Shown: positions 44,153 to 52,725 of the stretch, piece by piece | How positions within the stretch are numbered: the first letter of the stretch is position 1 | Layout of the letters: every line of letters begins with the position of its first letter | Assembly (NCBI GenBank): GCA_963768945.1 | Contig: CAVYJW010000001.1 | Location: 372,001 to 436,000 of the forward strand | Length of the DNA stretch: 64,000 nt | Direction: 5' to 3' | Source of the DNA: RYN-230 sp963768945 | Lineage (GTDB): Bacteria; Actinomycetota; Actinomycetes; Streptosporangiales; Streptosporangiaceae | Position numbers and translations under genes: made by a program | Notes under the pieces: model-generated | Told to the model about the DNA's origin: nothing | Databases searched by the model: none | The model's input: the letters and a program-made list of their open reading frames with translations, nothing else

Positions 44153-44907
44153 TTAAATGGCCGTGAAGCCGCCGTCTACGGAGATGATGGCGCCGTGGAT
44201 GTTGGCGGCGTCGTCGCTGGCCAGGAACACTGCGGTCGCGCCGATCTGGGCCGGGGTGCTGTAGCCCCTGGACGGCAGCGTGGCGATCAGCGGGTCCAGG
44301 AAGCCCCGGTGGGCCTGGGTGATGTCGGTCAGTGTGGGCCCGGGGGCAATGGCGTTCACCCGGATGCCGGCGGCCCGTACTCGGCGGCCAGGGCCCGGGT
44401 CAGGCCGTGTACCGCGGACTTCGCAGAGCTGTACAGCGCCGTCTTGGCCATCCCGGCGATCCCGTTGATGGAACCCATGTTGATGATCACGCCGCCGCCG
44501 CGCCCGGCCATCGCCGGGACCAGCGCCGCTGTGAGCAGGATCGGCGCCTTGACGCTGACCGCGAGGGCCGTGTCGATCATGGCCTCGGTCGTGTCCGTGG
44601 TGGCGGTCTGGCCGACCAGGTAGGCCGCGTTGTTGACCGGGATGTCGATGGGGCCGCCGGCGAGCTCCGCCGCGCGGGCGGCCAGGGGGGTGATGACGTT
44701 CGCGCCGTCGGCCAGGTCGGCGGCCACGAAGCTGGCCGCGCCGCCGGCGCTGGTGATCCCGGCCACCACGTCGGCCCCGCGGACCGCATCCCGGCCGTGC
44801 ACGATCACCTGAGCGCCCGCAGCCGCCAGGGCCTGCGCGACTCCCTGGCCGATGCCGCTGGTGGCCCCGGTGACCAGCGCGGTCCGGCCCTTGAGCTGAG
44901 CACTCAT
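44153..44907 (-). pseudogene. SDR oxidoreductase with one-base frameshift
   Basis: ATG 44907 (GGGGAG 7 bases upstream) starts a classical SDR: TGATSGIG cofactor loop, NNAA in place of NNAG, YSSAKSA catalytic Tyr-Lys. At 44374-44376 one base is missing; the first frame ends soon after AAEYG, while the second resumes as RVNAIAPGPTLTDI and runs to the conserved end VDGGFTAI. The repaired protein would be about 250 residues. It is divergent from a TetR gene across a three-site operator, its likely controller. Sequence error is possible. Confidence 0.82.
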
Positions 44908-44927
44908 GTCACGTCTCCCCGAAGAAT

Positions 44928-44984
44928 GGACTGTATAGTTCAAACAGCGGAACTGTACGTCCGTAAAAGTGGACCGTCAAGTCC
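44928..44984. promoter_or_regulatory. Three-site operator array between SDR and TetR genes
   Basis: Three 14-mers of the form GGAC-N6-GTCC are evenly spaced: GGACTGTATAGTTC at 44928, GGAACTGTACGTCC at 44949 and GGACCGTCAAGTCC at 44971. Start-to-start distances are 21 and 22 bp, two helical turns each. The first lies near the likely SDR promoter. This fits binding by the adjacent TetR protein. Confidence 0.6.
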
Positions 44985-45129
44985 AGTCAGTGGCCATGCC
45001 AGATTGGAAGCCGTACGGGCACGCAGCTGGGCTGGTGCGGCTGGGGGACTGCGCTTCGCCCGGCCGTGCGCGAGTGCTTCGGCTGGCCGTTTGGACGGGC
45101 GTGGTGAAGCTGGATGCGGAGGATCGTGG

Positions 45130-45756
45130 ATGGGGTCAACGCTGACCCGGAAGGGGCTGGCCACCAGGCAGCGGATCATGGCCGGGGCGGCGGAGCTGTT
45201 CCGGGCGCGCGGGGTGGCGGGCACGTCACTGGATGACGTGTGCGAGGCCACCAGCACGAGCAAGAGCCAGCTGTTCCACTACTTCCCTGACGGGCGCACC
45301 CAGCTGCTCGCCGCGGTGGCCCAGCACGAGGCGGACCGGGTCATCGAGGACCAGCAGCCCGCCCTTGACCAGCTGACCTCCTGGTCCTCCTGGCAGGCGT
45401 GGCGAGACCGGGTCGTCGAGCGTTACCGGGCCCAGGGCCAGTCCTGCCCGCTGGCCGTGCTCACCTCCCAGCTCGGGCCGGGCTCGCCCGAGCACCAGCA
45501 GGTGGTGGTCGGGCTGTTCCGCCGGTGGCAGCAGAAGATCGCCGACGGGATCCGCAGCATGCAGGCCAGCGGCGAGATCGGGCCATCGGTGGACGCGGAC
45601 CAGCGCGCGGCCGCGTTGCTGGCCGGCCTCCAGGGCGGAGTGGTGATCATGCTGGCCACAGGGGAGATCTCTCACCTCGAAGTGGCCCTGGACCAGGGCA
45701 TCGGGGCGCTGCGCGGGACAGTCGCCTCCGTTGCCCGGGACGGGAGCCGGGCGTGA
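45130..45756 (+). CDS. TetR-family transcriptional repressor
   Basis: A 208-residue regulator. The N-terminal HTH is RQRIMAGAAELFRARGVAGT through STSKSQLFHYF; the C-terminal half is a helical ligand domain of the TetR_C_6-like type. ATG 45130 is used, though GTG 45127 is possible. It probably represses the divergent SDR gene and itself through the GGAC-N6-GTCC sites. Its stop overlaps the secA2 start as GTGA, an unexpected coupling to protein export. Confidence 0.87.
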   Translation: MGSTLTRKGLATRQRIMAGAAELFRARGVAGTSLDDVCEATSTSKSQLFHYFPDGRTQLLAAVAQHEADRVIEDQQPALDQLTSWSSWQAWRDRVVERYRAQGQSCPLAVLTSQLGPGSPEHQQVVVGLFRRWQQKIADGIRSMQASGEIGPSVDADQRAAALLAGLQGGVVIMLATGEISHLEVALDQGIGALRGTVASVARDGSRA

Positions 45757-48083
45757 GCGGGCTGCGCTCCCGGATGCGGCGCTTCCTGCAGAAACCCGGA
45801 TCGGTCAGCCTGGGCCCTTACGAGGAGCTCCTGCCGGACATCGCCGCGCGGGAGGAGCAGCTGCGCCGGCTCGACGACGCCGCGCTGACCGCCGCGGCGA
45901 CCGAAGCCACCGACGACGCCGAGATCTGCGCGCTGGGCCGGGAGGCGGCCCGCCGCGCGCTGGGGGAGCGGCCCTTCGACGTCCAGCTGCTCGGCACCCT
46001 GGCCCTGCTCTCCGGCCAGGTCGCCGAGATGGCGACCGGGGAAGGCAAGACGCTGTCCGGGGCGCTGGCCGCCGCCGGTTACGTCCGGCGCGGGCACCGG
46101 GTCCAGGTCATGTCGGTCAACGATTACCTGGCCCGGCGTGACGCGGAGTGGATGGGGCCGGTCTACGACCTGCTCGGGGTCAGCGTCGGCTGGGTCACCC
46201 AGGCCTCCACCCCGCAGGAGCGGCGGCGGGCCTACACCGCGGACGTCTGCTACGGGTCGGCCAGCGAGATCGGCTTCGACGTGCTCCGCGACCGGCTGGC
46301 CACCAGCGTGGCCGACCTGGTCACCACAGAGCCGGACGTGATCCTCATCGACGAGGCCGACTCGGTCATGGTGGACGAGGCTCTCGTGCCCCTGGTGCTG
46401 GCCGGCTCCGCTGGGGCGGCCGATTCAGGGCGGGAGATGGCCGAGATCGCCGGGCGGCTGCTGCCCAGGCTGCACTACGAGATGGATGACGAACGGCGCA
46501 ACGTGTTCCTCACCGACGCGGGTACCCGCTACGCGGAGCAGGCCCTGGGCGGGATCAACCTTTACGCCGAGCAGAACCTGGACGTCCTCACCCAGCTCAA
46601 CGTGGCGCTGCACGCCCGGGCCCTGCTCCAGCGCGATGTGGACTACATCGTCCGGGACGACCGGATCCACCTGATCAGCGCCTCGCGCGGCCGGGTGGCC
46701 CGGCGGCAGCGCTGGCCGGACGGCCTGCACGCCGCGGTCGAGGCCAAAGAGGGATTGCGGGCCAGCGAGAGCGGCCAGATCCTGGACAGCATCACGATCC
46801 AGGCCCTGGTCCGCCGCTACCCGGTCGCCTGCGGGATGACCGGCACCGCCGTTGCGGTGGGCGAGCAGCTGCGGGAGTTCTACGGGATGGAGATCGCGGT
46901 CATCCCGCCGAACCTGCCCTGCGTGCGCGAGGACGAGCCTGACCGGCTCTACCGCACCGCCCCTGAGAAAGAGAACGCGGTCGTCAGCCAGGTGGCTGAC
47001 ACGCACGCGACCGGCCGGCCGATCCTGATCGGCACGCTCGATGTGGCGGAATCCGAGCGGCTCGCGGAGCAGATGGGCCAGGCCGGGCTGTCCTGCGTGG
47101 TGCTGAACGCCAAGAACGACGCGCAGGAGGCCTCGATCGTGGCCGAGGCTGGCGCGCTGGGGGCGATCACCGTCTCCACCCAGATGGCGGGCCGGGGCAC
47201 CGACATCCGGCTCGGTGGCAGCCAGGGCGCCAGTGCTCAAGAGGACACTGCCAAGGCGGACAGGGACGAGGTGGCCGGGCTGGGCGGGCTGCTGGTGATC
47301 GGCATGGGCCGGCACGCCAGCAGCAGGCTCGACGATCAGCTCCGCGGCCGGTCCGGGCGCCAGGGCGACCCGGGCGGCTCGGTGTTCTTCCTCAGCATGG
47401 AGGACGAGCTGATCACCACCTGCGTACCGGATGCCCCGCCGGTGGACGCCGGTCCGGGCGGCCAGGTGACCGATCCGAAGGCGCACTGGACGGTCGGCCA
47501 CGCCCAGCGGGTCGCCGAAGGGGTGCACCTGCAGATCCACCGCGACACCTGGCGGTACAACACGCTCCTGGAGGACCAGCGGCGTACCGTGCTCCGGCAC
47601 CGGGACGAGATGTTGCGGACCGAAATCGCGCTGCGCACGCTGGCGGAGTCCTTCCCGGAGCGGGCCGCCGCCCTGCGAGAGACCGTCCCCGAGGACGTGC
47701 TCAGCGAGGCGGCCCGGCAGATCGGCCTGGCGCAGCTGGACCACGCCTGGGCCGAGTACCTGGCCCAGGCGGCGGAGGTGCGGGAAGGCATCAACCTGCG
47801 CGCGCTCGGACACGGCCCGAACCCCTTCGGGGGGTCACTGAACCCGGTGCAGGAGTACAACCGCGAGATGACCCGGCTGTTCGGCCAGTTCCGCGACGAC
47901 GTCACCGCGCTGACCGGGCACGCCTTCCAGACCGTCACGATCACCGGGGACGGGGCCGACCTGGCCGGGGGCGGCCTGGCCCGGCCCAGCGCCACCTGGA
48001 CCTACGTGGTGCAGGACAACCCGTTCGGGACCGACTTCGGCCGCGCGGTGAAGTCCATCAGCCGTCTGCTCGGCCGGCACTGA
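45753..48083 (+). CDS. secA2: Accessory Sec translocase ATPase SecA2
   Basis: Export motor of 776 residues, shorter than SecA1 and without the C-terminal zinc tail. Walker A lies in MATGEGKT, the DEAD-like Walker B in ILIDEADSVMVDEA, and the second RecA domain has TQMAGRGTDIRLGG and RGRSGRQGDPG. The preprotein-crosslinking and helical scaffold regions follow. GTG 45753 overlaps the TetR stop. In actinomycetes SecA2 exports a subset of proteins; no substrate gene is visible nearby. Confidence 0.93.
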   Translation: MSGLRSRMRRFLQKPGSVSLGPYEELLPDIAAREEQLRRLDDAALTAAATEATDDAEICALGREAARRALGERPFDVQLLGTLALLSGQVAEMATGEGKTLSGALAAAGYVRRGHRVQVMSVNDYLARRDAEWMGPVYDLLGVSVGWVTQASTPQERRRAYTADVCYGSASEIGFDVLRDRLATSVADLVTTEPDVILIDEADSVMVDEALVPLVLAGSAGAADSGREMAEIAGRLLPRLHYEMDDERRNVFLTDAGTRYAEQALGGINLYAEQNLDVLTQLNVALHARALLQRDVDYIVRDDRIHLISASRGRVARRQRWPDGLHAAVEAKEGLRASESGQILDSITIQALVRRYPVACGMTGTAVAVGEQLREFYGMEIAVIPPNLPCVREDEPDRLYRTAPEKENAVVSQVADTHATGRPILIGTLDVAESERLAEQMGQAGLSCVVLNAKNDAQEASIVAEAGALGAITVSTQMAGRGTDIRLGGSQGASAQEDTAKADRDEVAGLGGLLVIGMGRHASSRLDDQLRGRSGRQGDPGGSVFFLSMEDELITTCVPDAPPVDAGPGGQVTDPKAHWTVGHAQRVAEGVHLQIHRDTWRYNTLLEDQRRTVLRHRDEMLRTEIALRTLAESFPERAAALRETVPEDVLSEAARQIGLAQLDHAWAEYLAQAAEVREGINLRALGHGPNPFGGSLNPVQEYNREMTRLFGQFRDDVTALTGHAFQTVTITGDGADLAGGGLARPSATWTYVVQDNPFGTDFGRAVKSISRLLGRH

Positions 48084-48130
48084 TTAGCTGGGACTGATGA
48101 GCCAGCACTGATTAGCCAGCACTGAGCAGC
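48078..48130. repeat. Four 14-15 bp repeats spanning the secA2 stop codon
   Basis: Units GGCACTGATTAGCTG, GGACTGATGAGCCA, GCACTGATTAGCCA and GCACTGAGCAG follow one another. Each keeps the CTGA containing the stop (48081-48083). Confidence 0.85.
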
Positions 48131-48369
48131 TCCGCGGCCCGGTGGCGGGTGTCGCCGGCGGGTGTCGCCGAGCAGGCCCTCGACGCGCGCGGTGGTCAGG
48201 CCCGGGTTCACGATGGACCAGGTCGGCCACCTGGTGGCTGACCTGCCGGATCTGGCCCGCGTCCCTGAACATGGGCGGCTCGGGTCCGGCGCACCCGGAT
48301 CTAGCGGGTCCGGGCCCCGACGGCGCGGGACGGGCGGGTCCGGGACCGGCGGGTCCGGGACCGGGACGG
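48084..48369. other. 286-bp gap between secA2 and helD
   Basis: No intact gene. Minus-strand readings FRDAGQIRQVSHQVADLV and PGLTTARVEGLLGDTR in different frames look like a broken protein piece, family unknown. A 15-bp GGGTCCGGGACCGGC repeat lies at about 48336-48366. Confidence 0.4.
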
Positions 48370-50814
48370 TCATGGCCGGGGGGCCAGCCTGCGCAGCACC
48401 TCGGGGACGGGGCCGGGATGCAGCACGCCGAGCCGCTGGGTGGCCCTGGTCATCGCGACGTACAGGTCGCTCAGGCCGCGCGGGGACTCCCCCAGGATCT
48501 GGGCCGGGTCGGCGATCAGCACCGAGTCGAATTCCAGGCCCTTGGCCTGGCTGACCGTCAGCACCACGACCTGCTCGTCCAGGTCTGGGCCGTCGAGGTT
48601 GGCCGCGCCGCCGGGCGATGAGCCTGATCTGTCCGGCGATGACCCAGACCCGTCCAGGCCTGTACCGTCCAGGCCTGCGCCGCTGGGGCGGCGGCGGTTC
48701 GCGCTAGCCCGCAGGGCGGCCGCCACTGCCTCGGTGACCTCGCCGACTAGGGCGGGCGGGACCAGCACCGCGACGTTGCCGCCCCCCGCCTCGGCCGTCT
48801 CGAGGACTGCGGCCGTCGCCAGCTGGTGGGCTAGCTCGTCCGCCTTGACCTCCTGCCGCCACGGCGTGGTTCCCGTCTCCCGCACCGACATGGGCATGTC
48901 GACGTCAGCGTCGATCTTGGCCAGCACGTCCGCGGCCACGGTCATGATCTCCGCCGGAGTCCGGTAGTTGATGGTGAGCCGGTCCAGCCGCCAGCGGTTG
49001 CCCAGGTGCGGCGTCAGGACCTGATCCCAGGACGTCGCGCTGGCCGGGTTGGAGGACTGGGCGATGTCACCGGCGATCGTCATGGACCGGCTCGGGCAGC
49101 GGCGCATCAGCATCCGCCAGGCCATCTCGGACAGCTCCTGGGCCTCGTCCACCACGATGTGCCCGAACGCCCAGGTCCTGTCGGCCGCAGCCCGCTCCGC
49201 GGTGGTCAGGTAGCTAAGCTCCTCGTGCCGGCCGGCCAGCCGGTCGGCGTTCAGCAGGTCGTAGGCCATCAGGATTTCCGGGTCGTCCTCCAGGTCACGG
49301 GAGACGATGTCCAGCACTCCCTGGGCGTAAGCGACCCGCTGCTGCCGCTCACGCCGGGCCCTCTCGCGGGCCGCCCGGTCGTCCTCGCCGAGCAGTTCGG
49401 CCGCCTCGTCGAGCAGCGGCACGTCCGCTGGCGTCCAGCCACCCCGGGGATCGCGGCGGAGCATGTTCCGCTCGGCCGCGGGCAGCCGGGGCGCGGCCGC
49501 GGCCAGCCGACGCGGCGACGCGAACAGGTCATCGAGCAGCCGCTGGGGGGTCAGGACCGGCCACAGCCGGGTAATCGCGGCCCGCACCTGCGCGTCCTCG
49601 CGCAGCTCGGCGCGGATGTCCTCGGTGTCGTGCGCCCCCAGCACGGTGCTGTCAGTGGCTGGGACCTTCTCGCCGAGGATCTCGGCGGCCAGCTTGTCGG
49701 CGTCCCGCAGGCCGGCCGTGAATTTGCTCGTGACCTGCTGAACCAGGGCATTCATGATCTCCCGGACAAAGATCGACCGGGCCTGGTTATGCGGCCTGCG
49801 GGAGCGCCGGGCGCGTTCGCGGGCCTGCTGTACTGTTTTGCGGTCCAGCCGCAGGATCTCACGCTCGAACCTGATCCCGAGTGGCTCGGCGGGAAGTTCC
49901 TCGCGGTCCCGTACCGCGGCCGCGAGTATGCCGGCCATGGTGTGCCGCCCCTTGATCTCCGCAGTCTCCGGCGCTTCCTCCCGCCGCGCGCTGATCCCGG
50001 GATACAGGTCGCTGATGGTGGACATCACCACCCCGGTCTCGCCCAGCGATGGCAGCACGTGCCCGATGTAGCGGAGGAAGGTCGGGTTGGGCCCTACGAT
50101 GAGCACGCCCCGCCGGGACAACTGCTCCCGGTAGGTGTACAGCAGGTAGGCGGCCCGGTGCAGGGCCACCGCGGTCTTGCCGGTGCCTGGCGCGCCCTGG
50201 ACGACCGTCACGCCGTTGTGCGGTGAGCGGATGATCAGGTCCTGCTCGGCCTGGATGGTTTCCACGATGTCCGCCATCCGGCCCGTCCGGGTGGCGGATA
50301 GCGCCGCGATCAGGGCCGCTTCGCCGGTCAGCCCGGCGTGCCCGGCCGCCCGCTCCTGGCCTGCCTCGCCGTCGGGACCGATGTCGAGGACCTCGTCATC
50401 CACCCCGGTCACCTTGCGCTGGCGGGTGCGGATATGCCGGCGCCGGAGCACGCCCTCGGGCGTGAAAGCGGTGGCGATATAGAACGGGCGGGCCGCGGGT
50501 GCGCGCCAGTCCACCAGCAGTGCCTCGTAATCAGAGGTGTCATCGAGAATGCCCATCCGGCCGATATAGCGCCGGTCGCCTTCGGCGAGGTCCAGCCGGC
50601 CAAAGCACAGCCCGTTCTCGGCTGCGTCGAGCTGGGTGATCCGCTGGGAGTACATGTCGACGAAAGCGTCGCGTTCTGACATGGCCGCAGGGGTACCGCC
50701 GGTCTCCAGCAAAACCTTGGACAACCGGCCTGACGCCCGGTCCCGGAGGTTGTCGAGCCGGCCATAGAGCATGGAGATGTATTCCTGCTCTTGGTCAGAA
50801 TCTCCGTTTGACAA
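48370..50814 (-). CDS. helD: HelD, RNA polymerase-recycling ATPase
   Basis: SF1-like motor of 814 residues that pulls stalled RNA polymerase off nucleic acid and can counter rifampicin. An N-terminal coiled region (1-80) precedes the split 1A domain; Walker A is QGAPGTGKTAVALHRAAYLL near 205-215, Walker B VVDEAQELS, and motifs INYRTP, VVLTVSQAKGLEFD and VAMTRATQRL close the motor. TTG 50814 is favoured: GGGGAG lies 5 bases upstream. A -10 TATAAT on this strand (50835-50830) gives a very short leader. A Gly/Ser/Asp repeat sits near residue 730. Confidence 0.92.
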   Translation of the reverse strand: MSNGDSDQEQEYISMLYGRLDNLRDRASGRLSKVLLETGGTPAAMSERDAFVDMYSQRITQLDAAENGLCFGRLDLAEGDRRYIGRMGILDDTSDYEALLVDWRAPAARPFYIATAFTPEGVLRRRHIRTRQRKVTGVDDEVLDIGPDGEAGQERAAGHAGLTGEAALIAALSATRTGRMADIVETIQAEQDLIIRSPHNGVTVVQGAPGTGKTAVALHRAAYLLYTYREQLSRRGVLIVGPNPTFLRYIGHVLPSLGETGVVMSTISDLYPGISARREEAPETAEIKGRHTMAGILAAAVRDREELPAEPLGIRFEREILRLDRKTVQQARERARRSRRPHNQARSIFVREIMNALVQQVTSKFTAGLRDADKLAAEILGEKVPATDSTVLGAHDTEDIRAELREDAQVRAAITRLWPVLTPQRLLDDLFASPRRLAAAAPRLPAAERNMLRRDPRGGWTPADVPLLDEAAELLGEDDRAARERARRERQQRVAYAQGVLDIVSRDLEDDPEILMAYDLLNADRLAGRHEELSYLTTAERAAADRTWAFGHIVVDEAQELSEMAWRMLMRRCPSRSMTIAGDIAQSSNPASATSWDQVLTPHLGNRWRLDRLTINYRTPAEIMTVAADVLAKIDADVDMPMSVRETGTTPWRQEVKADELAHQLATAAVLETAEAGGGNVAVLVPPALVGEVTEAVAAALRASANRRRPSGAGLDGTGLDGSGSSPDRSGSSPGGAANLDGPDLDEQVVVLTVSQAKGLEFDSVLIADPAQILGESPRGLSDLYVAMTRATQRLGVLHPGPVPEVLRRLAPRP

Positions 50815-50837
50815 CCGGACTCCCCTTACATTATAAT
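50808..50837 (+). promoter_or_regulatory. Consensus sigma-70 promoter antisense to the helD start
   Basis: TTGACA (50808-50813), an 18-base spacer and TATAAT (50832-50837) match the consensus exactly, which is striking in GC-rich DNA. CATTATAATG is a palindrome, so the same -10 can serve helD leftward. Transcription rightward would begin near 50844. Confidence 0.6.
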
Positions 50838-50858
50838 GCGGCCAATTCGAGCCCCATT

Positions 50859-50900
50859 AAAACCGTCTAGACTAAAACTCTGGGCGGTTTTCTTTTCTTC
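50859..50900. terminator. Bidirectional intrinsic terminator
   Basis: Stem AAAACCGTC (50859-50867) with GGCGGTTTT (50883-50891), nine pairs including one G-U, 15-base loop, followed rightward by CTTTTCTT. Leftward it ends in TTTTAATG and would serve the GNAT gene at 50928. Confidence 0.7.
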
Positions 50901-50927
50901 CCGGCCCGGGGTGCCCAGGCTCGGAAC

Positions 50928-51467
50928 TCAGCTGGCTCGCACGACCCGCTCCGCCCGGAGCAGGTCCATCAGCAGGCCATCGTGGAACCGCCCGTCCCGG
51001 CCGCGTGCGTACTGGCGCAGCACGCCCACCCGGCGGAAACCGACCTTTCCGTAGCAGCGGATAGCCCGCTGGTTGACGGCCGCCGGGTCGATGGTCAGCC
51101 GGTGGTGCCCACGCTGCTCGAACAGGAACCTGGCCAGCAGGGCCACCGCCTCGGTGCCGAAGTCCTGTCCCTGGCCGCGGGCGCTCAGATAGATGTCGAT
51201 ACCGGCATGACGGTACATCGGCTCGTTCTCCTCGTGGTACTCGATCCCGCCAATGACCTGGCCGGCCGCCTCGACCATGAGCAGCACGCTTTCATCGTCG
51301 CCGCGCAGCTTAGCCGTGACCACGTTGGCTGGCTCCGGGTCACCCCACCAGCAGGCCGCCTCCGGCTCGGCCCGGATCGCCTGCAGGAGAGGCACGTCCC
51401 GCTCGCCCCGGGCAGCCGGGTGACCGGCAGTATGCAGGCTGCTGCTGACATCTTCCCCGGCTGGCAT
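50928..51467 (-). CDS. GNAT acetyltransferase, RimJ/AAC(6')-like
   Basis: A 179-residue N-acetyltransferase. YLSARGQGQDFGTEAVALL is the acetyl-CoA pyrophosphate loop and HRLTIDPAAVNQRAIRCYGK the typical strand-helix after it; GFRRVGVLRQYARGRDGRFHDG is like both RimJ and aminoglycoside 6'-acetyltransferases. The WWGDPEP region near residue 40 also recalls AAC(6'). Resistance activity cannot be claimed from sequence alone. ATG 51467 is used by homology; the ribosome site is weak. Confidence 0.82.
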   Translation of the reverse strand: MPAGEDVSSSLHTAGHPAARGERDVPLLQAIRAEPEAACWWGDPEPANVVTAKLRGDDESVLLMVEAAGQVIGGIEYHEENEPMYRHAGIDIYLSARGQGQDFGTEAVALLARFLFEQRGHHRLTIDPAAVNQRAIRCYGKVGFRRVGVLRQYARGRDGRFHDGLLMDLLRAERVVRAS

Positions 51468-51531
51468 GGTCCCGGGCCGGCCGGGGAAGGGCGCTAGAGA
51501 CGGCCTGTGGGGAGCGTCGTACCGGGGAGCG

Positions 51532-51600
51532 CAGTGCAGGATCAGCCAGTGCAGGATGAGCCGGTGCAGGATCGGCCGGTGCAGGATGAGCCGGTGCAGC
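51532..51600. repeat. 15-bp tandem repeats spanning the dinB start codon
   Basis: Unit GTGCAGGATGAGCCG in four copies plus a partial one. Every copy begins with an in-frame GTG, giving the N-terminal repeat VQDxP. Confidence 0.88.
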
Positions 51601-52622
51601 CGGGCCGGTGGGTGCTGCACGTGGATCTGGACCAATTCATCGCCGCGGTCGAGGTCCTCCGGCACCCTGAGCTGCGCGGCCGCCCGGTGGTGGTCGGCGG
51701 GGACGGCGACCCGGCCAAGCGGGGGGTGGTGAGCACCGCCTCCTACGAGGCGCGCGAGTACGGCGTCCACTCCGGCCTGCCGCTGCGGACCGCGGCGCGG
51801 CGCTGTCCCGATGCCGTTTTCCTGCCGGTGGACCGGGGGGAGTATGAGGCGGCCTCGGCCACGGTCATGGCGACGCTGCGCGGGTTCGGCGCGGTCACCG
51901 AGGTGATGGGCTGGGACGAGGCGTTCGTGGCGGTGGAAACCGACGACCCGGAAGGGTTCGCGCGAGAGATCGCCGCCCGGATCCGCGCCGAGACCCAGCT
52001 CGACGCCACGGTCGGGATCGGGCAGAACAAACTGCAGGCCAAGCTGGCTACCGGCTTCGGCAAGCCGGCCGGGGTGTTCCGGTTGACCCACGAGACCTGG
52101 TTCGACGTGCTCGGCGGCCGTCCCACGGACGCGTTGTGGGGGATCGGTGCCAAGACGGCGCGTCGGCTGGCCGGGCTGGGCATTGAGACTGTCGGCGCCC
52201 TCGCCCGCGCCGACCCAGGCGCGCTAGCCGGAGAGTTCGGCCCGGCGACTGGGCCGTGGCTGGTCAGGCTGGCCCGGGGGGTGGATCACTCGCCGGTGTC
52301 CAGCGCCCCTTACGTGCCCCGGTCCCGGGGCCGGGAGGTCACCTTCCAGGTCAACCTGGACGACTGGGAGCAGGTCCGCGCCGAAGTGGTCCGGCTGGCG
52401 GAACGGGTAACCGCAGACGTCGTGGCGGAGGAGCGGCCCGCGGTGCGGGTGGTGGTCAAGGTCCGGTACGCGCCGTTCTTCACCTCGAGTCATTCCCGCG
52501 CGCTGCCGGGGCCGACGGCCGATGCGGGCGCCATCCGGGAGGCCGCGCTCGAAGCGCTTGGGCGGTTCACCGACCGGCGGCCGGTCCGGCTGCTGGGGGT
52601 ACGGGCCGAGTTCGCCGGCTGA
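51534..52622 (+). CDS. dinB: DNA polymerase IV (Y-family, DinB)
   Basis: Error-prone translesion polymerase of about 362 residues. The first 25 residues are a VQDEP-type repeat; conserved sequence starts at WVLHVDLDQFIAAVEV (metal Asp and steric-gate Phe). GWDEAF holds the second acidic pair, with Trp where most relatives have Ile or Val. Finger/palm blocks STASYEAREYGVHSGLPL and GIGQNKLQAKLATGFGKP, the HhH region LWGIGAKTARRLAGLGI, and the little finger follow. No beta-clamp motif is obvious at the C terminus. GTG 51534 has GGGGAG 4 bases upstream; GTG 51507 is also open. Confidence 0.9.
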   Translation: MQDQPVQDEPVQDRPVQDEPVQPGRWVLHVDLDQFIAAVEVLRHPELRGRPVVVGGDGDPAKRGVVSTASYEAREYGVHSGLPLRTAARRCPDAVFLPVDRGEYEAASATVMATLRGFGAVTEVMGWDEAFVAVETDDPEGFAREIAARIRAETQLDATVGIGQNKLQAKLATGFGKPAGVFRLTHETWFDVLGGRPTDALWGIGAKTARRLAGLGIETVGALARADPGALAGEFGPATGPWLVRLARGVDHSPVSSAPYVPRSRGREVTFQVNLDDWEQVRAEVVRLAERVTADVVAEERPAVRVVVKVRYAPFFTSSHSRALPGPTADAGAIREAALEALGRFTDRRPVRLLGVRAEFAG

Positions 52623-52725
52623 GCGGGACTCAGGCCCCTGCGGCGCGACTCAGGCCCTCCCGGCGCGACTCAGGCCCTCCCGCGGCGCGACTCAGGCCCT
52701 CCCGCGGCGCGACTCAGTCGCTCCT
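52621..52725. repeat. Five ~21-bp tandem repeats spanning a stop codon
   Basis: GCGCGACTCAGGCCCTCCCG-type units. The rightmost copy contains TCA at 52714, the stop of the zinc-ribbon/HTH gene; the others lie in the gap to dinB and keep the same TCA. Confidence 0.88.

Noticed and set aside
48142..48300. A gene in the secA2-helD gap
   Set aside because: Possible coding pieces lie in different frames without start or family; recorded only as a gap description.
50815..50930. Rifampicin-associated element upstream of helD
   Set aside because: The GGGGCTTGCA-type inverted element described for some helD-like genes is not visible here.
50928..51467. Calling the GNAT an aminoglycoside-resistance gene
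   Set aside because: Sequence features are shared with RimJ-type enzymes; no residue visible by eye separates the two.
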